64,000 nt of DNA from Pedobacter sp. PLR (GTDB lineage: Bacteria > Bacteroidota > Bacteroidia > Sphingobacteriales > Sphingobacteriaceae), in NCBI RefSeq assembly GCF_026239675.1, contig NZ_JAPIVQ010000001.1, positions 682,001-746,000 of the forward strand. The letters run 5' to 3'. Positions 44,728 to 53,342 of the stretch are shown here, piece by piece. Both the position numbers and the translations under genes were made by a program. The notes under the pieces were generated by a model, which saw nothing but the letters and a program-made list of their open reading frames with translations, was not told where the DNA came from and searched no databases. The number at the start of each line of letters is the position of its first letter. Position 1 is the first letter of the stretch.

Positions 44728-47055
44728 TTAAAATTTGAAGTTCCAGGTAACAGAAGGGATAATTCCGAACAAAGTGGTTCTAACCACCTCTGTACGCGTA
44801 GGATCATCAGGGTTGTCTTTAAAATCAATTGAAAAAGCATTTTGTCTGTTGTACACATTATAAATCCCAAAAGACCAGCTGGACTGTAGTTTCTTTCCAG
44901 GTTTTCCTTCCAGTGTGGCAGCCACATCGAGTCGGTGATAAGCCGGCGTCCGGTATCCATTTTTCTCCTTGTAATAAAAAGCGGTGTTGCCGTTGATCTC
45001 ATATTTACCACTTGGATAGGTGACCGCATTACCGGTATTGTAGACAAAAACAGAAGAGAAAGTCCAGCGTGGACTCGCTTTGTAGATCCCTACCAGGGAG
45101 ATATCATGGGTTCTGTCTTGTTTCGCATAAAACCATTTCCCCTCATTGAGGGTATCAAACTGACGCTCTGTTCTGGAAAAAGTATAGCCAATCCAACCAT
45201 TGAACCTGCCAAATCTTTTCTTCAAAAACAATTCGATTCCATAGGCACGTCCGTCGCCAAACAACAAATCTGCTTCCACATTTCCGTTCCCTCTCAAATC
45301 GGTTCCACTACGGTATTCGATTTGATTTTGCATCCATTTATAATAAATCTCGGCGGAGAACTCATATTTATCATCGTTAAAATTCTTAAAAAAACCGGTA
45401 GCTACCTGATCAGCGATTTCCGGCTTCACATGATTACTGTTCATGATGTATAAATCCGTTGGCGAAGTTGAAGTGGAGTTAGACATCAGGTGAATGTTCT
45501 GAACATTCCTCGTATAGGCCCCCTTTATAGCGCTGGAAGGGTTCAACTGGTAACTGGCAGACAGTCTGGGCTCCAGATTGAAATAGGATTTAACGACAGC
45601 CTTCGAACCATAATATTTACTGGAAATGGTATTCCCATCTGCATCATAGCTTTTGAAATTACCAGGACCCAGCAGGGAAAAGCTACTCAGTCTAAAGCCA
45701 TAAACCAGGTTAAAACGCTCATTCACGGCCCATTCATCGGACACATACATGGCGGATTCCAAACCTTTACGGTTCTCAAAGGTAGTTGGATTGACACTGG
45801 AACTTTCATCGGCACTCAGCTTTCCGGGTGCGATGGTATGGTGGATCACATTGAGCCCAAATTTCAGGCTATGGTCATTACTCAGGCGGTAATCAAAATC
45901 CTGCTTCAGGTTGAAATCTTTGATAGAAGAATTCACTTTAAAGTTATTGTCTTCCATCATGTTCTGGATCACGTAATTATAATTACTGTAGATCAGGGAA
46001 GTATTGGAAAACAACTTATTACTGTACAAATGGTTCCAGCGCAAGGTAACGGTTGCATTGCCCCAGTTAAAGCCAAATGCATCGGCAATGCCAAGCTTAT
46101 CCCGCCCAAAATAACCGGATAAGTATATGGTGTTTTTATCATCCAGCTGATAATTTGCCTTGGCATTTAAATCATAAAAAAACAGGGTATTGTTGCTGAT
46201 CGAACTATCAGAAGAGAGTTTAAAGAAAAGATCCATATAGGTTCTTCTGGCACTCAACATAAAAGAGCCTTTATCTTTCACAATAGGACCTTCTACTTTA
46301 AGTCTGGAAGAGATCAGGCCAATGCCACCTTCGGCGGTAAATTCTTTTCGGTTCCCATCGTTCATTTTTATATCAAGTACAGAAGCTAATCGTCCGCCAT
46401 ACTGTGCCGGCATCCCCCCTTTGTATACGCTCACATCTTTAATGGCATCAGAATTAAATGTGGAGAAAAAGCCCAGTAAATGGGAAGCATTATATACCGG
46501 AGCTTCATCCAGAAGGATCAGATTTTGATCTGTTGCCCCTCCACGTACATAAAAACCACTATTTCCTTCTCCTGCTGATTTAATTCCCGGTAGCAATTGT
46601 AAGGTTTTCAGAACATCACGTTCTCCGAGCAGCACCGGAACATCATTAATTTCCCGTACGCTCAGCTTTTGCAGCCCCATTTGCGGACTACTCACATTTT
46701 CGTTCTTTTTAGTCGCCGAAATGACAACTTCGTTCAATTGGTTATCTTCCTCCAATGCAAAATTCAAACGCAGGTCCTTTGAAATATCTACTTCTTTAAT
46801 GGTGGTTTTATAGCCGATAAAACTAACGGCTACTTCATATTTGCCTTCAGAAATGATGAGCGAATAAAAACCATAAGCATTGGTCAGACTAGCGGCAGTA
46901 TTGCCGCCAGTCAATCTAACGCTGGCTCCAATCAGCGTTTCCCCGGTTTTTGCGTCAGTGACATTGCCACTAAGCGTTCTTTTTGTTTGGGCACTGGAAT
47001 ACTGAAAAAATATACACAGCAATAATAACAGTACTAATCGAATGGTATTAGGCAT
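44728..47055 (-). CDS. TonB-dependent receptor with carboxypeptidase-like N-terminal domain
   Basis: The 775-residue outer-membrane protein has a signal peptide (ending YSSAQ, about residue 23), a CarboxypepD_reg-like domain (about 27-110, GNVTDAKTGETLIGASVRL), a plug domain (about 125-230, with GERDVLKTLQLLPGIKSAGE and FYVRGG) and a beta-barrel ending in VTWNFKF with terminal Phe. It imports a nutrient with energy from TonB-ExbBD. Its partner is the DUF4249 lipoprotein 12 bp downstream. This receptor subgroup lacks a SusD partner; the substrate is unknown. Confidence 0.94.
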   Translation of the reverse strand: MPNTIRLVLLLLLCIFFQYSSAQTKRTLSGNVTDAKTGETLIGASVRLTGGNTAASLTNAYGFYSLIISEGKYEVAVSFIGYKTTIKEVDISKDLRLNFALEEDNQLNEVVISATKKNENVSSPQMGLQKLSVREINDVPVLLGERDVLKTLQLLPGIKSAGEGNSGFYVRGGATDQNLILLDEAPVYNASHLLGFFSTFNSDAIKDVSVYKGGMPAQYGGRLASVLDIKMNDGNRKEFTAEGGIGLISSRLKVEGPIVKDKGSFMLSARRTYMDLFFKLSSDSSISNNTLFFYDLNAKANYQLDDKNTIYLSGYFGRDKLGIADAFGFNWGNATVTLRWNHLYSNKLFSNTSLIYSNYNYVIQNMMEDNNFKVNSSIKDFNLKQDFDYRLSNDHSLKFGLNVIHHTIAPGKLSADESSSVNPTTFENRKGLESAMYVSDEWAVNERFNLVYGFRLSSFSLLGPGNFKSYDADGNTISSKYYGSKAVVKSYFNLEPRLSASYQLNPSSAIKGAYTRNVQNIHLMSNSTSTSPTDLYIMNSNHVKPEIADQVATGFFKNFNDDKYEFSAEIYYKWMQNQIEYRSGTDLRGNGNVEADLLFGDGRAYGIELFLKKRFGRFNGWIGYTFSRTERQFDTLNEGKWFYAKQDRTHDISLVGIYKASPRWTFSSVFVYNTGNAVTYPSGKYEINGNTAFYYKEKNGYRTPAYHRLDVAATLEGKPGKKLQSSWSFGIYNVYNRQNAFSIDFKDNPDDPTRTEVVRTTLFGIIPSVTWNFKF

Positions 47056-47201
47056 AAAATAAATCAGGTATAATCTTCCGTAAACCCTGCCTTATAAACG
47101 GGCATGGATGGATAAATATACAGAATGCTATGTGTTTTCCACAGGAATATTGACAGCAAAGCTTGATTAACCCCGCAATTACCCAGAACCGGGTGGATAA
47201 A

Positions 47202-47234
47202 TTGCGTTCCTGCCTGAGCCAGTCAGGAACGCAA
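47202..47234 (-). terminator. Hairpin after bioA, probable terminator
   Basis: TTGCGTTCCTG (47202-47212) and CAGGAACGCAA (47224-47234) are perfect 11-bp arms with an eleven-base loop, 12 bp past the bioA stop codon. The following T-run on the minus strand is short (TTTA), so termination may be incomplete. Confidence 0.65.
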
Positions 47235-47245
47235 CATTTATTATT

Positions 47246-48514
47246 TTATATATCGTTTAAAGCCTGAGTGATGGTTTCATAAATATGATCCAGATCCTCA
47301 TTGCTGATAATGTACGGAGGTAAAATGTATATCGTATTCCCTAAAGGTCTTAAAATAATCCCTCTGTCCAGGAAATAAAGATACAATTGATTTCTAAGTC
47401 CGCTTAGGTAAGAAGTATCGTCTCCGGTTTCCCATTCCATGACTAGAATAGTACCTTTCTGACGTACGTTTTTCAGTTTGGGGTGGTCTTTAATCTGCAC
47501 TGCAAAAGCTTCATGCTTTGCTTTTATCCTTTGAATATTTGGCAAAGTCTCCGGACTCAACAGGATATCCATACTGGCCAGAGAAGCCGCACAAGCTACC
47601 GGATTAGCGGTAAATGAATGTCCATGGTACAATGTTTTCAGTTTATCCTCACTCAAAAATGCTTCAAACACCCTTTCATTACAGGTGGTTACGCCTAAGG
47701 GCATCGTCCCACCGGTCAATCCTTTGGAAAGACAGAATATATCTGGTTTTGCGGTTAAGGATTCACAGGCGAAATAAGTCCCTGTACGACCAAAACCCGT
47801 CATCACTTCATCAGCAATCGTTAAAATACCGTGTTTCTGACAAGTTTGAATCAGCTGGTCCAGGTGTTCCGCTTCATACATCAGCATTCCTCCGGCACCA
47901 AGCACCATCGGTTCAAAGATGAAACAGGCTACTTCATTGCTCAGGTAATTGATTTTAGACTTGATCTGTTCAATATTAGCAGCTGTAGGAAGATCGATGA
48001 ACTCCACATCAAACAGCATCGAACTGAAAGGTCCCGTAAAAATACTACGGCCACTTACCGACATCGCGCCAAAAGTATCCCCATGATAGGCATCTTTAAA
48101 AGCGATAATCTTAGTACGGTCTTTACTTCCGGTATTAGACCAGAACTGCAGGCACATTTTCAGGGCGACTTCAACCGCTGTAGAGCCGTTATCGGTATAG
48201 AAAACCTTTTCCTGCCCCGCAGGAAGTATTTCCAGTAACCTTTCGGCCAATAGCACTGCCGGTTCATGTGTAAAGCCTGCGAAAATCACATGTTCCAATA
48301 CACTCAATTGCTCAGCTACTTTTTTTGCAATATGCGGATGTGCATGTCCATGGATGTTTACCCACCAGCTGGAAACAGCATCAATATATTTCTTCCCTTC
48401 CTCATCAAAAAGATAAACGCCTTCTCCCCTTACAATCGGGATATGTGGTAGGGCATTTTTCATCTGTGTATAGGGGTGCCAGATTACTTTCTGATCTCGT
48501 TCTGCTAAAGTCAT
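47246..48514 (-). CDS. bioA: Adenosylmethionine-8-amino-7-oxononanoate aminotransferase
   Basis: The 422-residue PLP enzyme transfers the amino group of S-adenosylmethionine to 8-amino-7-oxononanoate, giving diaminopelargonic acid in biotin synthesis. Signatures are IWHPYTQMKNALPHIPIV at the start (the substrate-binding W-H-P-Y-T-Q unique to BioA), SSWWVNIHGHAHPHIAK, FAFKDAYHGDTFGAMSVSG-type YHGDT, DEVMTGFGRTG and the PLP lysine in LSKGLTGG. Other bio genes are not in the window. It starts two bases after the NUDIX gene stop codon, so the two may be co-transcribed with the cation transporter. Confidence 0.95.
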   Translation of the reverse strand: MTLAERDQKVIWHPYTQMKNALPHIPIVRGEGVYLFDEEGKKYIDAVSSWWVNIHGHAHPHIAKKVAEQLSVLEHVIFAGFTHEPAVLLAERLLEILPAGQEKVFYTDNGSTAVEVALKMCLQFWSNTGSKDRTKIIAFKDAYHGDTFGAMSVSGRSIFTGPFSSMLFDVEFIDLPTAANIEQIKSKINYLSNEVACFIFEPMVLGAGGMLMYEAEHLDQLIQTCQKHGILTIADEVMTGFGRTGTYFACESLTAKPDIFCLSKGLTGGTMPLGVTTCNERVFEAFLSEDKLKTLYHGHSFTANPVACAASLASMDILLSPETLPNIQRIKAKHEAFAVQIKDHPKLKNVRQKGTILVMEWETGDDTSYLSGLRNQLYLYFLDRGIILRPLGNTIYILPPYIISNEDLDHIYETITQALNDI

Positions 48515-48516
48515 GC

Positions 48517-48948
48517 TTAACTGTTTTTAAGTAATTCGACTACTTTCTGATCCGTCTTGAAGGTCACGTCTTCCACTTTAAGGTCTTTTAAGGCTACCCA
48601 TCTAAAGGCTTGTAAACTATCCCCCTCAAAATCAAAGGGTATGGTTTTAAAATCCAATCGTAAGGGATGAACCTCTTTTACCATATAATAAATACTTAAA
48701 ATCTGACTGTCATTGAAGGAAGATTTCTCGTAAAAGTCAGTGGTATAAATATGCTCCAGCACTTCAATTTCCGCATCACACTCTTCCATAAACTCTCTTT
48801 TGAGTGCTTCGATCAGGCCTTCGCCCAATTCCAGTCCACCACCAGGGAATTTACTAAAAATCTTCCCCCCCGACTGCTCATCACTGATCAATATTTGATT
48901 GTCAGCATTGATAAGCAGGCCGTATACCCTTACGTTAAAATAACTCAT
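48517..48948 (-). CDS. NUDIX hydrolase
   Basis: I take the ATG at 48948 (143 residues, MSYFNVRVYG), which overlaps the stop codon of the upstream cation transporter (ATGA). The Nudix box is clear: GGGLELGEGLIEALKREFMEECDAE-type, covering G-x5-E-x7-R-E-x2-E-E with an extra residue pattern near residues 38-60. NUDIX enzymes split nucleoside diphosphates linked to another group and often clean up damaged nucleotides. The substrate cannot be told from sequence. It is translationally coupled to the transporter and close to bioA. Confidence 0.88.
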   Translation of the reverse strand: MSYFNVRVYGLLINADNQILISDEQSGGKIFSKFPGGGLELGEGLIEALKREFMEECDAEIEVLEHIYTTDFYEKSSFNDSQILSIYYMVKEVHPLRLDFKTIPFDFEGDSLQAFRWVALKDLKVEDVTFKTDQKVVELLKNS

Positions 48949-49943
48949 TGATCGAAATGTTTTTGATTTTTTGTTGCATTTTCCACCGTCCATGGAATCT
49001 CCTTTTTGAATGCTTCCTGTCTCACGTCACAGTTTTTCATCTTGCAATAGTTACAACATGCCGGCAGACAAGGGTCTGCATGGATAAAAAGTTCCGTAGT
49101 ATGCTCAGCATTCACATTGATCATTTTATCAATAGCTGATATTTCATGATGGACCTTATTGAGGTCGAAATAATATGGTAAAGTAATGTGGCAATCGATA
49201 TGTAAATCTGCGCCATATTGTTGTGCTCTTAAATTGTGGACATCAATCCATGATTCCTGTCTGTTTTCCTGTAAAATGCCCACGATTTCTTTGACCAGAT
49301 CTACATTACTTTCGTCCATCAGTCCCCCCACCGATCTTCTGGTGAGCTTGTATCCATTGTAAACAATATAGCATCCCAACAAAATAGAGATCACACTATC
49401 CAACCAGAATATCTGTGTAAGCTGTATCAAAATGATCCCAACCACCAAACCGGCACTGGTAACGGCATCGGTCATGAGGTGTTTCCCATCGGCTTCCAGT
49501 GTAATAGAACGATGTTTCTTACCGACATTGATCAGGTAAAGGCCCACCAACAGGTTAACAATCCCAGTTGCACCCACAATGATTGCACCTTCATACAATT
49601 GTTTGATTTCGCGGGGGAAAACCAGGTCGTAGCTGGATTTAAAAATGATGATTAGTCCCGCAATAGCGATTAGAATTCCTTCCACAAAAGCGGAGAAGAA
49701 TTCTACTTTCCCATGTCCGTATGGATGGTTTTCATCTTTAGGTAAGGTGGCGAGGTAAATGCTGTAAAAAGCAAAAGAGCTGGCGAGGACATTGACGATG
49801 CTTTCTGCCGCATCCGTAAGAATGGCATTGGAATGCGTCATAAAATACGCACCAAATTTAGCCAGCATCAGGACGACACTAATACATAAAGAAACGAGTA
49901 TTGCTTTTTTCTGAGGTAACAATTGGCAGAGTTTAGCCGTCAA
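48945..49943 (-). CDS. Cation diffusion facilitator, Zn2+/Fe2+ exporter type, with a Cys-rich tail
   Basis: The 332-residue transporter has six membrane helices (about residues 12-205) with the metal-binding aspartates in TDAAESIVN (helix 2) and LEADGKHLMTDAVTSAG (helix 5 region), and a cytoplasmic C-terminal domain (about 210-295) with LHIDCHITLPYYFDL. Such proteins exchange Zn2+, Fe2+, Mn2+ or Cd2+ for protons. After the domain comes an unusual tail with CLPACCNYCKMKNC, six cysteines in 14 residues, then a basic end. The tail could sense or deliver a soft metal. It overlaps the NUDIX gene by four bases. Confidence 0.91.
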   Translation of the reverse strand: MTAKLCQLLPQKKAILVSLCISVVLMLAKFGAYFMTHSNAILTDAAESIVNVLASSFAFYSIYLATLPKDENHPYGHGKVEFFSAFVEGILIAIAGLIIIFKSSYDLVFPREIKQLYEGAIIVGATGIVNLLVGLYLINVGKKHRSITLEADGKHLMTDAVTSAGLVVGIILIQLTQIFWLDSVISILLGCYIVYNGYKLTRRSVGGLMDESNVDLVKEIVGILQENRQESWIDVHNLRAQQYGADLHIDCHITLPYYFDLNKVHHEISAIDKMINVNAEHTTELFIHADPCLPACCNYCKMKNCDVRQEAFKKEIPWTVENATKNQKHFDQ

Positions 49944-50010
49944 AAATACGTTTTAACCATCAAAGTACATTAAAAAGTATTTTTTTTAGTTTAAAATTCC
50001 GTCAGGTTTA

Positions 50011-50040
50011 TATATTTGCGTTCTCACAAAATTATATTTG
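50011..50040 (+). promoter_or_regulatory. Two -7 promoter elements for the aminotransferase gene
   Basis: TATATTTG occurs twice (50011-50018 and 50033-50040), 22 bp apart, 18 to 47 bp upstream of the start codon at 50058. Both match TAnnTTTG. Confidence 0.5.
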
Positions 50041-50057
50041 CTTGCGCACAAAATATT

Positions 50058-51251
50058 ATGACATTTTTATCCAACAGAATCAATAACCTTTCAGAGTCTC
50101 AGACCATTAAAATGGCAAAGTTAGGTAGAGAACTATCCTCAAAAGGGATTGATGTAATCAACCTTAGCTTCGGCGAACCGGATTTCTTTACTCCGGAGTT
50201 TGTAAAGGAAGCAGCGAAGATCGCTGTTGACGAAAACTACTCTTATTACACTCCTGTATCAGGATATCCTGAATTACGTAAGGCTATTGCTGATAAGTTA
50301 TTGAGAGAAAATGGACTAAACTATGGTTTTGATCAGATCGTAGTTTCAACTGGTGCGAAACAATCTTTGGCCAATGCTGTAATGTGTCTTGTAAACCCTG
50401 GAGAAGAGGTTATTGTACCTACTCCTTACTGGGTATCTTACTCAGAAATGATCAAACTTGCGGAAGGCGAGACTGTATTTATCAAAGCTTCCTTAGAAAA
50501 CAACTTCAAAATTACCGGAGCACAATTAGAAGCGGCCATCACGCCAAAATCTAAATTGTTCATGTTCTCTTCTCCAAACAACCCTACCGGCTCAGTGTAT
50601 TCGAAAGAAGAACTTGCCGACCTGGTTGCTGTATTTGAGAAATATCCAAACATCTATATCATCTCTGATGAGATTTATGAGCACATTAACTTTGTAGGAA
50701 AACATGCTTCGATTGCTGAATTTGATTCCATCAAAGACAGAGTGATCTTAATCAATGGTTTCTCAAAATCTTATGCCATGACTGGATGGCGCGTAGGCTA
50801 TATGGCTGCGAACAAAGAAATTGCTAATGCCTGTGATAAAATGCAGGGACAAGTTACGTCAGGAACTTCTTCCATTGCACAACGTGCAGCTTTACATGCT
50901 TATCAAGGCGGTTTAGAAACTGTAAGCGCTATGGTTGATGAATTCAAAAGCCGTAGAGATATTGTTTACGCTTTACTAAAAGAGATTCCAAACATCAAAG
51001 TAAACCTTCCTGATGGTGCTTTTTACTTCTTCCCTGAAGTTAAAGCATATTTCGGTACAAGCACTGGCGATTACAAAATCACTAATGCAGAAGACCTTTG
51101 TCTTTACCTGTTAAACGAAGCTCATGTTTCTACGGTAACAGGTGAAGCTTTCGGTAACGAAGATTGTATCAGAATTTCTTATGCTGCTGCAGAAGATAAA
51201 TTAAGAGATGCTGTATTGAGAATCAAAACTGCTTTAGCAAAATTAAGCTAA
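50058..51251 (+). CDS. Aspartate aminotransferase-like class I PLP enzyme
   Basis: I choose the ATG at 50058 (397 residues, MTFLSNRINNL); the upstream in-frame sequence carries the promoter elements. Class I/II aminotransferase signatures are INLSFGEPDFFTPEFVKEAA near the N-terminus, SPNNPTGSVYSKEEL, IYIISDEIYEHINF (Asp for the PLP ring nitrogen) and NGFSKSYAMTGWRVGYM with the PLP lysine at about residue 240, plus the C-terminal arginine in CIRISYA. It transfers amino groups between aspartate and 2-oxoglutarate or related pairs; the exact specificity needs biochemistry. It is a single-gene unit with its own terminator. Confidence 0.94.
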   Translation: MTFLSNRINNLSESQTIKMAKLGRELSSKGIDVINLSFGEPDFFTPEFVKEAAKIAVDENYSYYTPVSGYPELRKAIADKLLRENGLNYGFDQIVVSTGAKQSLANAVMCLVNPGEEVIVPTPYWVSYSEMIKLAEGETVFIKASLENNFKITGAQLEAAITPKSKLFMFSSPNNPTGSVYSKEELADLVAVFEKYPNIYIISDEIYEHINFVGKHASIAEFDSIKDRVILINGFSKSYAMTGWRVGYMAANKEIANACDKMQGQVTSGTSSIAQRAALHAYQGGLETVSAMVDEFKSRRDIVYALLKEIPNIKVNLPDGAFYFFPEVKAYFGTSTGDYKITNAEDLCLYLLNEAHVSTVTGEAFGNEDCIRISYAAAEDKLRDAVLRIKTALAKLS

Positions 51252-51268
51252 GCACAACATATTTCATG

Positions 51269-51306
51269 AAAAAGCCGGTTTCTGCGTAGGAAACCGGCTT
51301 TTTTTT
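51269..51306. terminator. Intrinsic terminator after the aminotransferase gene
   Basis: GCCGGTTTC (51274-51282) pairs with GAAACCGGC (51290-51298), loop of seven, flanked by A5 and T8. Confidence 0.9.
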
Positions 51307-51622
51307 AACTAAAATACCCATCCGCTTTTCATCCCCGAATCTTTGCTGAAGGGCAAACATTCGAATGTCTTCAAAGCTAGATGTCCATTTTATAGCCTGA
51401 AAATCACCTTAAAATTTCAGTAGTCATCTATACCTGCTGCCCATAACCCTTCTGGTCTGGTATCCATCATGCGATTTGGTGTAGCGAGTAAATATTCCGA
51501 AGCAACATGGCGGCAATGCAGGAGTGATCTCAGAAAAGGCCTTGAAAGTTTTCCGCCCTTCAGCGGAAAAGGTTTCAGCCTTTGAGGAGTATCCTACTGA
51601 ATTGCTGCGCGCGCAAGGCCTA
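51307..51622. other. Spacer without a convincing gene, containing one hairpin
   Basis: I see no supported gene in this 316-bp stretch. A perfect inverted repeat TTTTCCGC (51549-51556) and GCGGAAAA (51563-51570) lies 53 bp beyond the stop of the minus-strand ABC permease gene; there is no T-run, so it is not a clear terminator. A 72-codon open frame on the minus strand (from a TTG at 51642, overlapping the permease end) resembles nothing I know and lacks coding character. Confidence 0.5.
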
Positions 51623-52864
51623 TTAAGAGCGAATTGCTTCAACCGGGTCTAGTCGTGACGCTGAATAAGCCGGCCAGAACCCTGATATCACCCCAATCAC
51701 TACAGATATCGTAAATCCGAGCACAATATTCTTCATGAACAGTGTCATTTCAAAACCGCCTGCGGTTAACGCCACGGTGAACAGGTAAACCAGTAACAGC
51801 CCGAAAGCCCCTCCCAATAAACACAATGCTATAGCTTCAAACAGGAATTGCAACAAGATAAAATAATTCTTTGCGCCCAGCGATTTCTGAATACCGATAA
51901 TATTGGTCCTTTCTTTTACGGAAACGAACATGATATTGGCAATACCAAAACCTCCGACAAGGATCGAGAAACCACCGATTACCCAACCTGCGATATCTAC
52001 CACACCGAACATCTGATCTAACTGGTTGGATGCGATTGTACTCTTATTCAGTGCAAAATCATCTTCCACACCTGGTTTTGTCCTTCTTATCCCTCTGAGT
52101 GCACCTCTGATCTCACTTTCTACCTCTTCCAGGGCAACATAGTCTTTTCCTCTAACAGTAATTGTAGGATCATATCTGTCACTTTCAACATCCATAATTC
52201 CTTTGGCAAAATTAAGTGGCATGAGGATATTTTTATCCTGGGACATCCCCATCATATCTTCCCCTTCTTTCTTAAACACGCCAACTACTGTTAATCTTCT
52301 TCCCATTACAGAAATCGCCTTACCAATTGCAGGTTCACCATTAAACAAACCATCGGCAATATCGGCACCAATAATCACGACTGGTGAACCGGATTTTCCT
52401 TCACTTTCTGTAAAATACCTTCCCTCTTGAAAATCGAGGTTCCAGGTCTTATTAAAATCCTGCGAAGCGGCCCTGATGGCACCACCTTCTACGGAGTTAC
52501 TTCTATATTTAATGGTTCTGCCATTGGCGGAAATCTCGTAGGAAACACCTTCGACATACTCCAGACGATCTTTCAGGCCTTCATAATCTCTCAGGGAAGG
52601 TTCTGGTCTGTTCACATACTTCCACCATGGATAATCACCGAAACCACCCCATGGCCATTTCTGCACGAACACCGTACTGGAACCTAATTTATCTATACTC
52701 GCTTGCAGTTTACCTCTCAGGGTATCTACAGCAGAGAAAACGAAGATGATGGTGAAGATACCGATGGTGATCCCCAATAAGGAAAGCATGGTACGCGTTT
52801 TATTTTGGCGTAGCGCATCTAGTGCAAATCGAAAACTTTCGCCTATTAATCTGAGAATAATCAT
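51623..52864 (-). CDS. ABC transporter permease of the MacB/FtsX family
   Basis: The 413-residue permease has the MacB layout: an N-terminal helix (about 20-45, LSLLGITIGIFTIIFVFSAV), a periplasmic core domain (about 50-285), and three helices in an FtsX domain (about 295-410) ending YSASRLDPVEAIRS. Unlike the MacB-type gene at 5431-6648 it stands alone, with no ATPase or adaptor next to it. The closest ATPase gene of the right type in the window is at 56411-57169, 3.5 kb away on the same strand; pairing of the two is a guess. It has its own promoter element and an A-tract array upstream. Confidence 0.92.
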   Translation of the reverse strand: MIILRLIGESFRFALDALRQNKTRTMLSLLGITIGIFTIIFVFSAVDTLRGKLQASIDKLGSSTVFVQKWPWGGFGDYPWWKYVNRPEPSLRDYEGLKDRLEYVEGVSYEISANGRTIKYRSNSVEGGAIRAASQDFNKTWNLDFQEGRYFTESEGKSGSPVVIIGADIADGLFNGEPAIGKAISVMGRRLTVVGVFKKEGEDMMGMSQDKNILMPLNFAKGIMDVESDRYDPTITVRGKDYVALEEVESEIRGALRGIRRTKPGVEDDFALNKSTIASNQLDQMFGVVDIAGWVIGGFSILVGGFGIANIMFVSVKERTNIIGIQKSLGAKNYFILLQFLFEAIALCLLGGAFGLLLVYLFTVALTAGGFEMTLFMKNIVLGFTISVVIGVISGFWPAYSASRLDPVEAIRS

Positions 52865-52879
52865 AATTAGGGTTTAGAC

Positions 52880-52887
52880 CAAAACTA
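52880..52887 (-). promoter_or_regulatory. -7 promoter element for the ABC permease
   Basis: On the minus strand this reads TAGTTTTG, matching TAnnTTTG, 15 bp upstream of the permease start codon at 52864. The phased A-tract array begins about 33 bp further upstream. Confidence 0.45.
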
Positions 52888-52920
52888 ACTAAAAAGGTTA
52901 CAGGGAATTCTTATATAATA

Positions 52921-53066
52921 TAAAAAATACATAGTGGTAGTCAAAATTTAGATAATAGCAGTCAAAATTCAGAGAACAACAATCAAAATTCAAGTAGCGG
53001 GAATCAAAAACCACCGAGCAAGATTCAAAAATTAAACAACAGTAATTAAAAAAAGGTACTAGTTCT
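52921..53066. repeat. 21-bp-periodic degenerate tandem repeat with phased A-tracts
   Basis: TCAAAA occurs at 52941, 52962, 52983, 53004 and 53025, exactly every 21 bp, and the series goes on as TTAAAA at 53046 and TAAAAA at about 52921. The best units share TCAAAATTCA followed by a variable part. Twenty-one base pairs is two helical turns, so the A-tracts face one side and the DNA should be bent. The minus strand is open through the array (52898-53155) and would encode seven-residue repeats (LNFDC-like), but only from a TTG start. The array lies upstream of both the ABC permease promoter and the queA promoter in the 478-bp spacer 52865-53342; the rest of the spacer shows no gene. Confidence 0.75.
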
Positions 53067-53307
53067 AAAAAATTGCAAACAATTAGATTTCCTGTTTGTA
53101 ATAGAAAAACTAAATGGCCTGAATCAAAAATATCATTAACACTAAAAAATAACAATACCTGCTAAAAACACACAATCACACTATAAAATCACGGCGCAGT
53201 GCTACGAAAATATCGGGTATTCCTGAAAAAACACGCAATGCCTTGAAGATTTAACAATTCAAGGACAGAGTATGAGGAATATGTATGGAAAAGAAAATTA
53301 TATTTCG

Positions 53308-53315
53308 TAAATTTG
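53308..53315 (+). promoter_or_regulatory. -7 promoter element for queA
   Basis: TAAATTTG matches TAnnTTTG, 27 bp upstream of the queA start codon. Confidence 0.55.
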
Positions 53316-53342
53316 CGCCCTTAATTATCACATCGAAAAAAT

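Noticed and set aside
51424-51642. 72-codon open frame on the minus strand after the ABC permease
   Set aside because: TTG start, overlap with the permease end, no recognisable motif. Kept only as a remark in the spacer entry.
52921-53066. CRISPR array
   Set aside because: The repeated unit is 21 bp in all with no separate conserved repeat and spacer, and no cas genes are in the window.
52898-53155. 85-codon open frame on the minus strand with seven-residue LNFDC-like repeats
   Set aside because: It is open because the 21-bp repeat unit is a multiple of three. It has only a TTG start, no ribosome site I can see, and an odd Phe/Tyr/Cys-rich composition, so I treat it as a by-product of the repeat.
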